Shown: positions 36,605-50,188 of the stretch, piece after piece
Layout: the number at the start of each line of letters is the position of its first letter
How positions within the stretch are numbered: position 1 is the first letter of the stretch
DNA from: Casuarius casuarius
Lineage: Eukaryota > Chordata > Aves > Casuariiformes > Casuariidae
Direction: 5' to 3'
DNA length: 64,000 bases
Assembly (NCBI GenBank): GCA_003342895.1
Contig: PTFA01000316.1
Span: forward strand, 252,161-316,160
Made by a program: the position numbers and the translations under genes
Notes under the pieces: model-generated
The model's input: only the letters and a program-made list of their open reading frames with translations
Database searches by the model: none
Told to the model about the DNA's origin: nothing

Positions 36605-38469
36605 ATGCACATGTGCATAAAGTGGATCTTGTTATGATACAGTTGTTACATTTATTCTTATTTTAGCTGCTTCATTGCTATCATCTACAGTAACAGTTTG
36701 GGGAGTAGTTTTCAGATCTGCGCTGCTCTAAAACTTACTCTATAGACTGTTGCAGCTGTCACATGTAGACCAAACTGCTGAGTGCTGCTTGGAACGAAGC
36801 TCCCCAGCTCGGCCCATCCTGCTTAGAGTGAGACTTACACAGGGCAGAAGAGTACCTGAAAATCGGGAAAACTTTTTCAGTAGGCAGGCCGTCATGCAGT
36901 TCTATTCAGTTCACTATTCCTGTTCCTCTGAAGCAGCTCCTTTTGGCAAGAATCAGATATACAACACTAAAAGAGGAGTAGCTTTGCTGAGGAAGAATAA
37001 GGGGAGAGGATACAGTGGAAGAGTATGGTTGCAGTTGATGAAGTGTGACGGAGGAGCAGCCACTGTGTTGCAGAGCCTCTCCTGCCTTCCTCCTCATCTT
37101 AGCTTCATCCATGCTTATAGAAGACTAGGGACACATTAGACAACGGAAGATAGTTTTGTGCATTGCTTTGTTACAAGTAATCCTAAAAAGCTAAAAGAAA
37201 AATGAATACGACTGAAGACTGTATCATACTTTGTCATCTATATTAAAAGGTTAGGTTTAAGAAATGAGTGTGGATATGAATCACTTGAAAAGAATATTTT
37301 ACGGCCATTTTTCATGTAATTATGACATGTTCCATTGAAACAACAACTGAAACATGCCTCAGACAGTCCTCATACCACTTCTAAAAACATCAGTGCTTAG
37401 TCTCATGTTTGCAAGCAGAATCTTCTTTCAGGTCTCTCTAAAATCAAAACGCAAAGCCATGTCCTTCCTAAAATAGGACTGTTTGTGTGCATATGTGTTA
37501 TTACTACTACATTGACACTGGTTTGTAAAAATGTGACATGAGTTAATATATAAAATATGCTTATTGGTTCCTTCTGCTCCTTCATCTGTCTTGCCTTACT
37601 CTTCTCCCTCTTTACTGGGGACCTTCCTTTGCCGTTTCTCCTTTCGTATGCCTTTCATTGCATATGACATGTTGAACCCTGGTTTCCTGTGGAGATTTAT
37701 GGCAGGACTGATATTTAATGGTGAGTGTTGACATGTTTTAGCATTTTGGTGTATGATATGAGCACAGAACGGATCAGCTTATGTAACTGTGTATGAGATA
37801 ACTCTGAAATATATTACCACTACCATGGATTTAGATTTCCTTTAGATTGCATGAAAATACAGGATCATCTATATGTCATTGGTTCATTGTCATCTTTTAA
37901 AAAAATTATCTAAGAAGTCTAGCAAATCATGTCGTGCTGTACATTTGTGCTAGAATGGCTATATTATTGCTTGTGAGCATACATGCATCCACCCCCCTCT
38001 CTCATACGTGGGGGAGAAATAACTCTTGTAGCAGAGTTGGACACTATTTGAAACAATGCTAGTGCTAACCTGAATTGAAATCATCCTCTCTGAGGGATAT
38101 AAACTATATGCAAGTAAAATATTTTTTTAGACTGTAACAAAAGCAAATTACCACCACTATTCCTCGGATCTCAAGTGTAGACAAGTCTTCTGATAAATTC
38201 ATCAAATGCATCATCATTCAGCTTCTGAGCAGAGCATTACAGATGGTGAAGGTACGAGCAAAGTGTTAACCCGAAGCCTAGGTAGATCTAAATCACCTCA
38301 GAATAAAAAGCTCTGTGTGATTTAAAATCGCCTCCTGAGACACAGGCTGAGCCAATAAAGCAGTCTAGGTGTGAAGTGCACTTGTACTTTGGACAAGCAA
38401 GGGAGGAGAGTCATTGGATTTTTGGCTTTAAGATAAAAGGTGAGGCTTGTAATATCAATTTAATTTTCC

Positions 38470-38492
38470 TTTTTTTTTTTTTTTTTTTTTTT
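38470..38492 (+). repeat. 23-T homopolymer
   Basis: An uninterrupted T-run followed by aaaaaggg. No retroposed body is recognised nearby. Confidence 0.9.
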
Positions 38493-41400
38493 AAAAAGGG
38501 CACTCAATTGTTTCCATTAGCTATCTTTCTTTTATTTTTGCAGAATTGTGTGAGTGTTTCTTTTATAGGGAGAATAAAATTGCTTCATTAATTTCAACCA
38601 AAATAGTTTTCAATTGATTTTTTTTTTCTCCCAAGGTTTTGTTTGTTTTCATTAGCTGGAAATTTCCTATATTGGCCTGTCAGAGCCTTTACACCTGAGA
38701 CACTGTTAATGCCCTTTCGTTCTGGGACAGGCAGTACAGACCTGGATTTTTTTCTTCTCCTTCTACTCTTTTTCATTTTGAGACTCTTTCTTTAAGCCAG
38801 CAAGACAAAACACAAGGAGATTTTGAGGCCTCCAGAAATATTTCTTCATTATTTGCCCTGTCAGATATTAATCAGGGTCTTATAATTAGGTATCCTTTAT
38901 ACATCTTCTCATGCTGAACAGTTTTATCCTTATTGTAACCTGGAGAGTAGAAGTGCTGATGATGGACTCAAAGTTGATACAAACATGCAATGCAGTTCAC
39001 CGTTGTTGTGCTGTCAAGTTCACTTTGCTTTTCTTTTTTTTGCCACTAATTCTACTCCCACCTATTCCTTCAGTGATAATTGCGTTATTAATTGTTATGG
39101 CTAAAACATTTATAGTGGTGTTCAAATCCCCATTGGACAAGATATATGAAATGGACAGTCTTCAGCGGTAGAACAGAAGGAATAAGATTAATGTCTTTAA
39201 AGTATCCTATTATTGCCGTGATTTTTGTTCCTATGTTTTTCAGATTGCGATTACTTGAAATTGATTTGCTCATGGAGAAAGGGCTGATTGACAAAGGGTT
39301 AGCTAAAGTGGCTACATCTACATGGATATGTTTTTGAGCCAGTGAACTTGAGCTTTGATTTACTGTGTCAGCAGATGTTACAAAAATGTCTAAACTTGCA
39401 TCCTATTCTATACTGACCATATACTTTCTTTTCACTTCTTTCTTGCTGTTGTAAATCATTGACTTACCTTCTGAATGGTCTTTGAAAGACGGAAGAAATC
39501 AGATAAGTACTTCAAAATAGCAAGCCCTTAGGAAGAGAAAACCAGTCTGCAGCTTTGTTGAAAACAGATTCAACTGGTATGAAATTGTAAGTAGTTTAAC
39601 TGAATGACTGTGAGAAACTGATTGGCAGTGGCTTTTTTCCTGATTCTTTGGTGAATATAACATTAGCCAAAGATGCTTCTGATTAGCACTCAAATCTTTG
39701 CTGCTGCTTGTAGCCACACAGCCTGGTGTGGCATTTCTGCCCTTTGGTCTTGGACATTTTGGCACACCTATAAGGACAGGATTGAAGTGTTGTTCATAAA
39801 CATGCAAGCCACTTGAAGAAAAATTTTAAGCGTCGGGTTGAAGTTTAAACTGTGCTTATGTACCCTCTGGGGGAAAAAAAAAAAGCGTGGAGAAGAGTTG
39901 AAGTTGGCAAGAGATTAGCAGAGAAGAATCAATGCTCATAGCAGAAAGATGCTTAATCTGAGGATCTGAAGTTCTTCGGTCAGTTTTTCTTGGCTACTGA
40001 CATTCCCACATTATATACATTATATACAGTTGAAGAGCAGTGTTTTAGAAATCCAACTTTTTGAAACTTTAGTGTAGAGAAGTACAAACATATTAGCCAG
40101 TGTTGGCACTCAAATCCATGTAGCTTTTCCCTGCTTATGTTCATCCCTATAATTTTTAGTATCTGAGGTTACAGGAAGTTGGGGCCAGATGGACTGTGGT
40201 ATGCCCGAAATCTTGGGTCTTGTGGGCATGTTAATCTGGTTGAGTCTTGGCTGTGCCTGTTACTACCCCATTTATCCATCAGATCCGAATGATATCCTCA
40301 TGCAACTGTTTTCTTTTTCAGTTGCCAAGTGTGTGATTCTGGGTCCTCCCGACTGTCTTCATCATTAGACTTGCTTATTCAGAGTAGAAAAGAGTGCAGG
40401 TACGTGGGATAGGGAGTATAAGGGAAGGTTCCCTTGAACTTGCGTTTCTGATGCTGAGGCTTTAGTGGCATAGGTGAAAATACCTGCTTGGGCTGTATGG
40501 TCCAAATTGGAATGAATCTAGTTTTTTTGCTTGTGCACTGGACCAAGGATGCACATGTGCAAGCCGTAGCTTGTTCATGGTATGAAATCCCATTGCAAGG
40601 CCTTATGCAATTGCCTGGAAGTGTTTGTCATGAAAGTCTAAATAAATAGTTGCAGGAATCTTCAGTCACTCGTATTTTTTATGTGTTTAAGGGAAGTGAG
40701 AACATGCCCTTCATTTTTACTGTGGCGGAAAACCTCATCTGTTCTGGTTCTTGTACACAAACTGTCTGTAGTAGCTGGAGTGTCTGAGGAGACCTAGAAA
40801 GTCGATATAGAAGCAGTCAGTAATGTAATAGTGGGTTTGCTGGGAAATATAATAGCTTTTTGTTCTAGTGTGCACACACCAGATTTCAAAGCAGTGGAAG
40901 TGCCTCAGATCACAAGTAAAGTGATTACTTATGGTAGGAGGCATTACTGCAAACAGGGGAGATGAGGAAGGTTCCCTTTGTTTAAGGCAGAAAATGAGGT
41001 GGGAAGCTCTTTGGGGCTGCTCATGCAGAGAGATGCTAAGTGCTCACAGGAGCTGTGGGAAATATATTAGCCCTCCATGGTGACTGCCAGAAACTACAGT
41101 GGCCCAAATTCTCTCTGTGAGAGACTGTGGGAGATAAATGAGGTAATTTTGCCCTAACTGTGGGGTCAAACTGGAAGATCATCTAGATATGGACCTGGAA
41201 TAGACAGAGCACTTTTTGTTTCTATTCTAAGTGGTCTTACAGAGGGCAGGGAGAGACTGTCTAATGATAACGAATTCATGGAACTGTGTATTAGCGTAAG
41301 TGGGTAGAAGCAAAAGTCAGAATTTAATATGCTGAAATCAGAAGGACCAAGTGATGACAAATCTCACAGTTACAAGGCATGACATATGAAACTGCCAGTT

Positions 41401-41845
41401 GGATGACATAGATCTTAATAAGTACATCAAGTTGCAATTTGTAGTTTATAACTGAAGAATAGAAAAGTGCTGTATTAATTTGAATACAAGTAGTCTTGAA
41501 TCTCAGGTAACCCTAATTTTTCTCAGGAAAATTTTACATTCACTTTTCTATATTTCTCTCTCACATAGTGGGTGTTTTGCTATACAGCCTCTACCTCCCC
41601 CACCCCCTACCCAGGTGCAAGCCCATTCCTTTATCAGATAGCCAGCTGTGCTGCTCTCAGGCAGTAAAGCCTTTTGATCGCAGGACTAAAGTTATCTCTG
41701 GATTTAAAGTGCTGCCTGGGAAGAAAGCAGGGGTGGAGAAGTAGCTGTGGCCTTCTGATACCGGGGAGCAGGAAGAAGCCTCTCCGTTTGCATTCTAAAG
41801 GGGCCTTCCCCCAGCGCATGCCTTCCCTGAACCCACTTCAGCGGT

Positions 41846-41885
41846 GGGGGGGGGGAGGGGGACACGACACGACACGACACGACAC
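41846..41885 (+). repeat. G-run plus (GACAC)5 pentamer array
   Basis: Ten G, a short aggggg-like linker, then five perfect GACAC units at 41861-41885. The pentamer array is small and perfect, which suggests recent slippage. Confidence 0.95.
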
Positions 41886-42399
41886 AACATACATGTTTAT
41901 GTTTACTCACCAAAAGGTGCCACAAACTCTTCAAAGGCTTTGTATTAAAGTCCTTGGAGTTTAGTCTGCAGAGGAGGGTGAGTTGAATTCTTTCAGGATT
42001 TTTTTCAGTGGGGAGAGGCTGGAGTGGGAGACAACCTTTCTCCTGTTTCGGGTTAATAGGCACTTAAGAAAGGGAGGACAAAGTAAAAGAATTATAGACC
42101 AGCTAATCACAGTGCTTTGCTGGATATTACAAGGGAAGTTTACTGAAAGGGTAATGAAAGACACAAAGGTAAATGGATAATGGGATAACTTGCAACATGA
42201 GTTCACCAACATCAGATTAGGTCAGAATAACCTGCTAACTGACCATTTCTTAGGTTATATTTAATGCCTTTCTATTTCCTAGTAGGACTCTCAAGCAGGA
42301 CTCTCAATTTTCTGTAGGATTGCTTGGGAAATGCTTGCTTAAACTGGAGATGATGATGGATATTCTTGCAAGAATTGAGTTGGGCGAGGCCCTGGCCGA

Positions 42400-42433
42400 A
42401 GAAGAATTGAGAGTTCAGAAGAATTGAGAGTTC
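42400..42433 (+). repeat. 17-bp tandem duplication, two exact copies
   Basis: The unit agaagaattgagagttc is repeated twice without mismatch. A related agaattgag lies about 30 bp upstream, so the unit may have grown from a local seed. Confidence 0.95.
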
Positions 42434-45213
42434 GTCATTCTTCAGATAAAATTATTGTAAAGGAAGGATGCCGTGAGTGAAGTTCCTCAAAGAGAACTCT
42501 TCAGGCCACTTTAAAAATACATATTTTTTAATTTTACTATCTAAGCAAAAAAGAACAGGCGTATGCCAAGGAAACTTCCTGATGATGCAATAGTAGGAAG
42601 CATTTTCTGTAGAGAGCATAATCAAAGGCTGCGTAGAAAGAATTTCACAGATCAGAGGGAAGCAACAGAATTGGAGTTGAACTAATAGCTCCACTAATAG
42701 CTTGTTATAAATTAGGTTCTTTGGCTAAAAACAGGAGTAGGAAAAGACCTGGGTGACCTGCTTGACTACATTATGCTTGAGCCACCTATATGAGGATCAT
42801 AATTGAATATTTGGTTGCCTCATCGCATAACAAGCAGGCTTGTTTTCACACAGCACATTTGGCCTTTAGGGCTCTGACCAACCAGCCACGATGCCTTCAG
42901 TGTGTACTGAGGAACTCTGTGCTAAGTAATGCTCCTGGTGTTCTGCTGCCTTAGTGAAGAACTGGAACTGGTAGCTGTCTTAAAGCAAAAGATGGAGGGA
43001 TTATTGAGGCATGACTGGCTGCACTTCTGACCACACATCAAAGTTTCAAGGCTTATGTATTAAAATTCCACATTTCTCTCAGTTTTAAGTTGGAGTTCTA
43101 GTTCAGCTCATGTGTCATCCTTCTCTGTGTTGTGCCTCCAGCTGTATTTGACAGGAATCTGAAACCAGTGCTGAACGTAACTGAACAGTCTTTTTCAAAT
43201 CGATCTGATTTGTGTCATTTCTTGCGTAAGATCTCATCCTGGGAGTTAGAGAATTCAGTAATTACTCTCTTAGCCTGAAATCTCTTTTTCTCTGAAGTTT
43301 GTTGAGATTATGATGGTAAATTATTTGCAAGTCCCTGCTTTTCTCAGTCTGCAGTAGGTTTCAGGAAGGAAGGCAATGAAGAACAGTGACTTAGTCATTA
43401 GTTTAAAAAAAAAAAAAAGAGTAGATTTAATTGATCAAGAACTTACAGCTTTTGTACAATAGGACAAAACTTGATGCAAGTACCTTCAGCCAGTCATATG
43501 ATCTTGGAAGTACAGGTTTCACAGGTTAGACAACCATTTGATATGGAAATGGTGCTGATTTGCATTTATGAATAATCAGGAACTAATTGTGGGACATCTC
43601 AAAATCCCTCAAGTGTTTTCCACCTCTGGACTAAAGTGCATCACATTATTCTAATTGAAACCTACTATTAAAGTCTTCATAGCAGCTAAACTTTTTCAGT
43701 GGTTTATTGCAAACTACTGTGAACGCATTTCATATGTTCCTTGTGTTAGGTCTGGCTTCCTTTTGCGGGTGACCTCTCTCTCCATTTGTTTCTTACAGCA
43801 TTTGTCACGCTGTTGCTTTTTAGCTTGGACTCTCTGGTTGAGTGGCAGGGCTCTTTCCTCTTACAGTCCTTTCCTTGCCATGCTTTTCAGGGAGAATCTG
43901 AATCTGTGAGGTTAATGCTGCATTGCAAAGCTTTCTTTTTTTTTTTTCTTTAATTTAATTTTTTTGTTGTTTCTATGACTCTCAATGTTTTAAATAAGTT
44001 CCTGGAAAAATGTCTTTAACCATCTACTTCCTTTTTCACTTGCTATCTATTATGGAAGGACTTAATATAAGACATTTTTCTGAGTTTTTGAAAGATCGAT
44101 AATAAATGCTTAGCTATTACTGTTGTGATTGGTGTATTAATAAATATAATAACTTAGACTGAAAACTTTTACCATTTTTTGAGATATGAATTGTACAGTG
44201 ATTACTCCAGCATAAGCTCTGCTTGTTGACTGCTTAAGTTACACATGATCTCACTGTTAGCAGTATTCCCTTTCTTTGTCTTTACATTTAGCATTTCATT
44301 TAAAACAAACCTGTTAGAATTGCTTTAAATTATAACGATTTTGATAATAGATTACTCTTTAAGTGTGTTAGCAGAAGTCTTGATGTATATGTAGTATGTA
44401 CAACCTAAAAATAACTTGAATAATACTATAACAATCTATTGAACAAAATGCCATAGTTATGGAAGTGGATAGTTCATGATCTAAACTTTTTTTACAGACA
44501 TAACTAAATTCCTTAGTTAGATTGTGTTCCATTTTTTTTATGTATGAATTCAATAAAACCTCCATGTTTTCACTCTCATATTTTAAATGCAGTGAATTTC
44601 AAATGGGTAATGAAAATACGAGTACGTATTATATTACTGAATGTCCAAAGAGATCTTCTCTCTCTTCCTTTCAATACTACATTCAATACGAAGATAAAAC
44701 TGTTTCCGCTAGAATGTCACAGACTTTTGCAGTGTTGTGCGGTGAACTCTATGCAAACAAATGCTTAATGAGGAGGAAAAAGCCTCTGGGAGGAGAAAAT
44801 GTTTAATATTCTTTTATGTAGAGTCATCTTTGATAGAATAAATACTGTCCTATCTAATACTTTTATCCATTCTCCTAGTGAAATGCAAGTTTGAGCACAA
44901 AGTGTTTCAGATAAAATCTCCAAAGAGTAATATTGCTTACATGTCTAACAACAACAATAATAATAATATGCAGTCTCATTGTAAAATGAATTACAGAAGA
45001 TAAGTTGCAGATACTCTTCTGTTAGTAAACCCCAAATATGGTGTCTAGGATTTCAGCTGTATATATCAGAGTCTGCCACATATATTTGCAAAAGAAATGT
45101 ATGCAATATTCACCATAAGTTTACGCTTTTTAAAGGATGCATAGCATGGACAGGATTCATTGGAACCATTTCTTTGCATTTTTGCTGTTAGCAGGAAAAC
45201 TGCCTTTTGGGTG

Positions 45214-45233
45214 CTACCCATGACTACCCATGA
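45214..45233 (+). repeat. 10-bp tandem duplication, two exact copies
   Basis: The unit ctacccatga occurs twice head to tail, just before the long A-run at 45253. Confidence 0.9.
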
Positions 45234-45249
45234 AAGATAGTGTGCTTAG

Positions 45250-45252
<3 letters not shown>

Positions 45253-45285
<33 letters not shown>
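45253..45285 (+). repeat. 33-A homopolymer
   Basis: This is the longest homopolymer in the window. It resembles a retroposon tail, but the upstream sequence shows no reading frame or small-RNA body that I recognise and no clear target-site duplication. Confidence 0.95.
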
Positions 45286-45286
<1 letters not shown>

Positions 45287-48238
45287 AGGTTGTCCAGTAA
45301 AGGCCAGTTGGAGAATATTGCAGTTGGATAGACTTGACACTTCGTTACCGAAGTGAGTTTTGTTTTCTGGTCGTAGAGCTACCGAAATGCTGGACAGGGA
45401 CTGTTTTTTCCCTTTTAGAACCACTGTTCTGTAAAGTGCATTCACTAATCAACACATTTTCTATGCCGATCTTGAGACATTGATTTCTGATTGGATTTAG
45501 GACTAGATACTCTTTCTGTCCTATGAGTAGGAAGGGCTTGGTTTAGAACAGCCCCCCCACCCCCACCCCTTCCCCCTCTATTGAGTCTGGTGTGGAAACT
45601 TGCTCAGTTTAAGGTTGACTGAGCTGATGCTCAGTTTGGGGGCAGGGTTTTGAGCTGTTTGGTTTTAGATGCTGTGCTTTCCCACAGTGTTAGACCCGCT
45701 GAGCAAGCGCAGTTTTTACAGGCAGGGCATCGGTGGAGTCGTGTCCGAGTTGCTTTGTTGGGAGCAGTAACACTTTTCAGCAAATCATCCTGGCTGCTGG
45801 AGGTAGTCTCTGACCCTGCACAGATCTGTGCATTTTTGGACGTTTGGACTACGCTGCCTCTTCACAGGCACAACCAAGACACTGGAGAGTCTGCCTTGGT
45901 ACGGCTTTGTGCCTCGGGGAGGAAGGACGACCTAGCATCAGGGAGTTACGTACACGCTGTTTTTCCTTTAGATTTGCAGTTCTCACTGAGGAGGTGTTGA
46001 CTGTAGAGTTTTACAATATATCCTGTAAAGCTTTGTATTGCTGAATATTTACTTCAGGGGTATGTCTTGTCAAATATCTGAGACTTCTTTGCTTCACGTG
46101 CTGAGTTGAAAGTATTGCCACAGCACCTGCCTTAGCATAGAGCTCATGAGGCAAGGCAAGCTTTTTCACACTTCAAAACTTAAAACAAACTTTTAATTAT
46201 CTTTGGTCTGTTTAGCAAAACTTCAGAGAAGACCTGTTCTTATATAAAGGCTTGATATTATTTTCAATTGTCACGGAGCAGGAGTTGCCTGAGGAGCATA
46301 TGCCCTGCTGCTTGGCAACATCATCCTATTGCTGAAGAACTCAACCCGCAGTCAAAATGGGCAGTGAGAAGGAAAGTTAGAAATGGGAATTTGTATCAGA
46401 GAAGAGCAAAATCTGTTCCAGTTCATGCATAATACTTCTTTCCCCTTTTTTTACGAAACTGGCAGGGTCGAGGGGGAGGGAAGAGGCATGGCTTAAGAGG
46501 GGAGAAAAAAAAATGTGAGCATTTGGGTATTAAAAACTAAATGAGGAAAAGTATGTAGTTTCTATCTTTTCTGCCGTGATGCAGGCAAGGTGTTGTTACT
46601 GTGTGGTAGCGGTTGGTTTGGAAGGGTTCTTGTTTTTGTCCTTTCTTCAGCGACATTTCCCTAGATCAGAAATGAAATGGGAATTATCTCCCTGAACTTG
46701 TCTGTCACATTTAATCCGCTGTTCGTTCCTGACTATCTTTGCCTCTTATCTTTTTGCTCCCAGTCACACTTCTCTTCTTCCACTAACAATTTATTTTTGA
46801 TAAAATGTTTTAAGCAGGTGGATGTTTTTGAACAGAATGAGGACAGTAGCAGGAAAAAGGAAATGCTTGTGAGGGAGCACAAATGCGTGGGGTGTTTGTG
46901 TGTGGATTTTTTTTTTCTCCCCTCTAGATTTGTACCAGTATGGAATTAAAATAAGCAATATGGTATTTTGCAGCAAAAAAGCATTGCGTGACTGAAAAAA
47001 TAAACATAGAAAACTGAAGAAATTATTTGTAGCTTTATTTCTCTTTTATTACATTCTTCACTTAGGAATGCAATTTAATCTCTCTTGGTTTAAAAAAAAA
47101 TTTAAATGGGATAAAATTTATCCTGAAACTTTATATAAGACAGAGTGAGCTTTGTCAAGTGATTTTTGAAATTCAGTTTGGGATTTTTGGTTTTGGTTTC
47201 TTTTGAAACCTTTCTTTATTTTTAGCATTGATGTGCAAAGTGCTAACCCTGGATCAGAGGCTGGTTTTTCAGTGTCCCTTAAGCAGCCAAAGCCAGTCTC
47301 TTATGAGGAGGCTTTCTTAAGGCTCTTAATCTGGTTAGCGGACAAATGCTGTCTGGGGAATTCCACAGTGAGAACCATGCTGCTGAATGTGACAGTACCC
47401 TGGCAGTGAAACTGTTAATAGCTTTGACTGTATGGCGGTAGCTTACAAGAAGACACCTATACTGTATTTATACTACTGTAGAAATATTAACATAATTTGA
47501 ATTGCTACCATGATCTTTCAAAAAAAAAAAAATTGTATGCTTAAGAATAGGAAAAAACCTCACTTGTTTCAGCTAAAGTTTTACTGTCTTTGGTTCCACC
47601 GTTAGCAAGTAGTGCACTTGAGGTCCCAAATCATATATCCATCATATTATGCTTTATTCTTTAAGTACGAAGCCTGAGGAAAAGCAGTCTAAGATACTGG
47701 TAAGTGAGGAAAGTATGTCCTTTCAATTCTGGAGGCTTGTATACTATAGCATGTACTTGTTTTGTAATGATATTATATGATACAGACCAGATTCAAAAGT
47801 AAAACATCCATGTATTTTTCTGGATGTCCAGAGCTTACCATGAGTTGAAAGGCAACAGGTGTAATTGCGCAGTTCAGTGATGGTATTATTTCCCTCTTTA
47901 TTCATGCAAATAGTCCTGAGTTATGGACAGGGTAATGTACTGAGAATGGAAAAAGAATATAAAGGCAAGAGTTAGTCTAATTCTGAACTCTAGTTAGTTA
48001 ATCTTTAATTCTCCTATTTGGGGAAGGAAGAACTTCAGGCCCAAATAAAATACGTTCAGAGAGTGCGTGTCTAGACAATTGAAACAGCTAAGAAAACCAT
48101 ATTTAACAAAAGGGTGAACCCAATTAAAAGGAATTTGCTCCAGGCTGTATTTTGGTTCTGGTTAATGCAGTTTGTTGGTATGCTAGAGGCACAAAGTGAT
48201 ATACTCAAGGTGTGCATTAGAGAGTACTGCCATATGGC

Positions 48239-48280
48239 CTGTCATGTCTTACTGGTTAATTTAACCATCTGTCATGTCTT
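48239..48280 (+). repeat. Direct repeats flanking a palindrome
   Basis: The exact 12-mer ctgtcatgtctt occurs at 48239-48250 and 48269-48280. Between them lies tggttaa-t-ttaacca (48253-48267), an inverted repeat with a one-base spacer. The arrangement resembles a tiny element between target-site duplications, or a slippage product. Confidence 0.85.
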
Positions 48281-50188
48281 GATAATTTGTATTCACTTTC
48301 CGTACTTGGATTCGATAGGTTTTCTTCTCTTTGGTACCGTGTTTTTCATTGCACAGTATTGGCATGTTCCCGTTACATCATTTTATTTCTTCATATTAAG
48401 TATAGCAACATTCGTTGTAGATATTGCTGTAGATTATTCTTTCCTGTCAGTTTAAGGAGAAGATGCATAAGTGCAGATAAGCATTTGGGAGAGGTTTCTG
48501 CATATATTTCTGGCAAAAAAGTTTATATTTTATCAAAAGTCGTCTCATGAATGCTTTTTCGTTTTCTCCCCCTCCTATGGTTTACTTCTCTCTAATTCTA
48601 CACTTGGTTCACATGTTCTTGGTTCTTTCCAATGTAAACTAAATCAAGTTAGTGTCTATAAAGGAGGTCTCATTACATCTGAGTTCAGGGTGGAAATCCT
48701 ACTGTAGAAAGCATGTTTATCTTTTCTTTCTCATGTCATGCTCTTTCAGAATTACAAACTAAAAATGTAACTTACTTGGCTGACCTGATGTACTGTATGG
48801 TTTTCTTGTAAGGACAGTAACATTGCAGGACATGCGTTTAGGAGAAGTGAAAGTCATGTTGCACAGGATTTTCAGCCCCAATATGCCAGTTAAATTAGAA
48901 GTTCATTGAGTCACTGAAAAGCATGCAACGTACCAAAGCTACAGAAAATGCTGCGATTCCTTTTTAGTTTCTGTCCCTGTAGTCTCATTGCTATTTCACT
49001 GATGGGCTTATTAAAATATTACCATGGTGTGGATTTGTTGGTTTTGACCTGTAATCTGAGGAAGACTCAGTACAAATGAAAAGAGTAATGTTGTTGTTAT
49101 ATTTAAAAGGAAAAGTATGTACAGCCAGTTGTGGATAATCAGTCCTCTTTATTATGGAATCAAGGTAGTGTGTGTTGTGTTGTAGCCTGTTCAGAGCCCA
49201 GGTTTGATACATAAGAGCCTCGAGTAGCCACATATAATACCTGTTGAAATGTTTGGAGTTATTATCAATTTAAGTTAAACATTGTACGCTTATTACCAAT
49301 AAGTGTTTCTTATGGTAATATAATGATCTGTGAGTTGCACCATCAGCTCCTATCTCATTAATGATGTTTGTGTAGCATAGACATAAGGAACCTGCTTAAC
49401 AGAACTCTTGATTAATGTAGATTTTGTGATGGAAGATTTCAAAATGAGAGGTTGAATAGTTTATCTGATCATGCCTGGATGGTTTTCTTCATGTTTAGAT
49501 GATGACTTGCATATTTCATGATTCTAATGAGCTCTTAAATCTTGGAGAGGAGGACAGTACCATGTGCTGTTGCTACTCTAGCTGTTCAGAGAGTATCATG
49601 AATTTGTAGGGCCCTGTCTTAGGGCTGCAGCAAGGCAGGATGACTTGTAGTAAAGGCTTTCACAAGGGGCACAAATGAAGACTGTTCAGGCTTTATTAAG
49701 GCATATCTGACTGCTTGAGTATCCACTCATTTGAAGAGATTTGTTGACTTTAGTTTATTAATGTGAAAAATGTTGCTGATACAGTGGTTTACTCTATTGA
49801 CCTGAACTGTCTGATTATCAGTGTCATTCAAATGGGTGTATTGTGTTTATTTCCATGGCAGCTTGCACAAGCTCTGAAGAAACAATTGGGGATTATTTTA
49901 TGTATTTCACTCATGTTACGCTTGTCTGGTAACAATTTTTTTCTCCTTGTGAAAAGTGAGATTTTGTTAAAAAAGAATATTTCTGTAGGAGATAACCATT
50001 TCCCCGTATTACTGAGAAACATCTCAGTAATATTAAATTTTGCATTTAGTGTTTTTCTTTTAATTGTTAAGGGTGGAGATCTTTTTTGTCCAGTAGTTTG
50101 GATTGCACTCTTCCTAAATTCTTTCTGTCAACCCTCTTGAATATAGGAAGAAAGCAGAGATTCTAGGAATGTGGTATCTTCATTCAGC

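Noticed and set aside
36750..37139. 129-codon plus-strand open frame
   Set aside because: No domain or motif recognised, mixed composition, and lies inside an intron; treated as chance.
49763..50140. 125-codon hydrophobic open frame upstream of the CR1 element
   Set aside because: Leu/Ile/Phe-rich translation of T-rich DNA; not similar to CR1 ORF1 or any family known to me.
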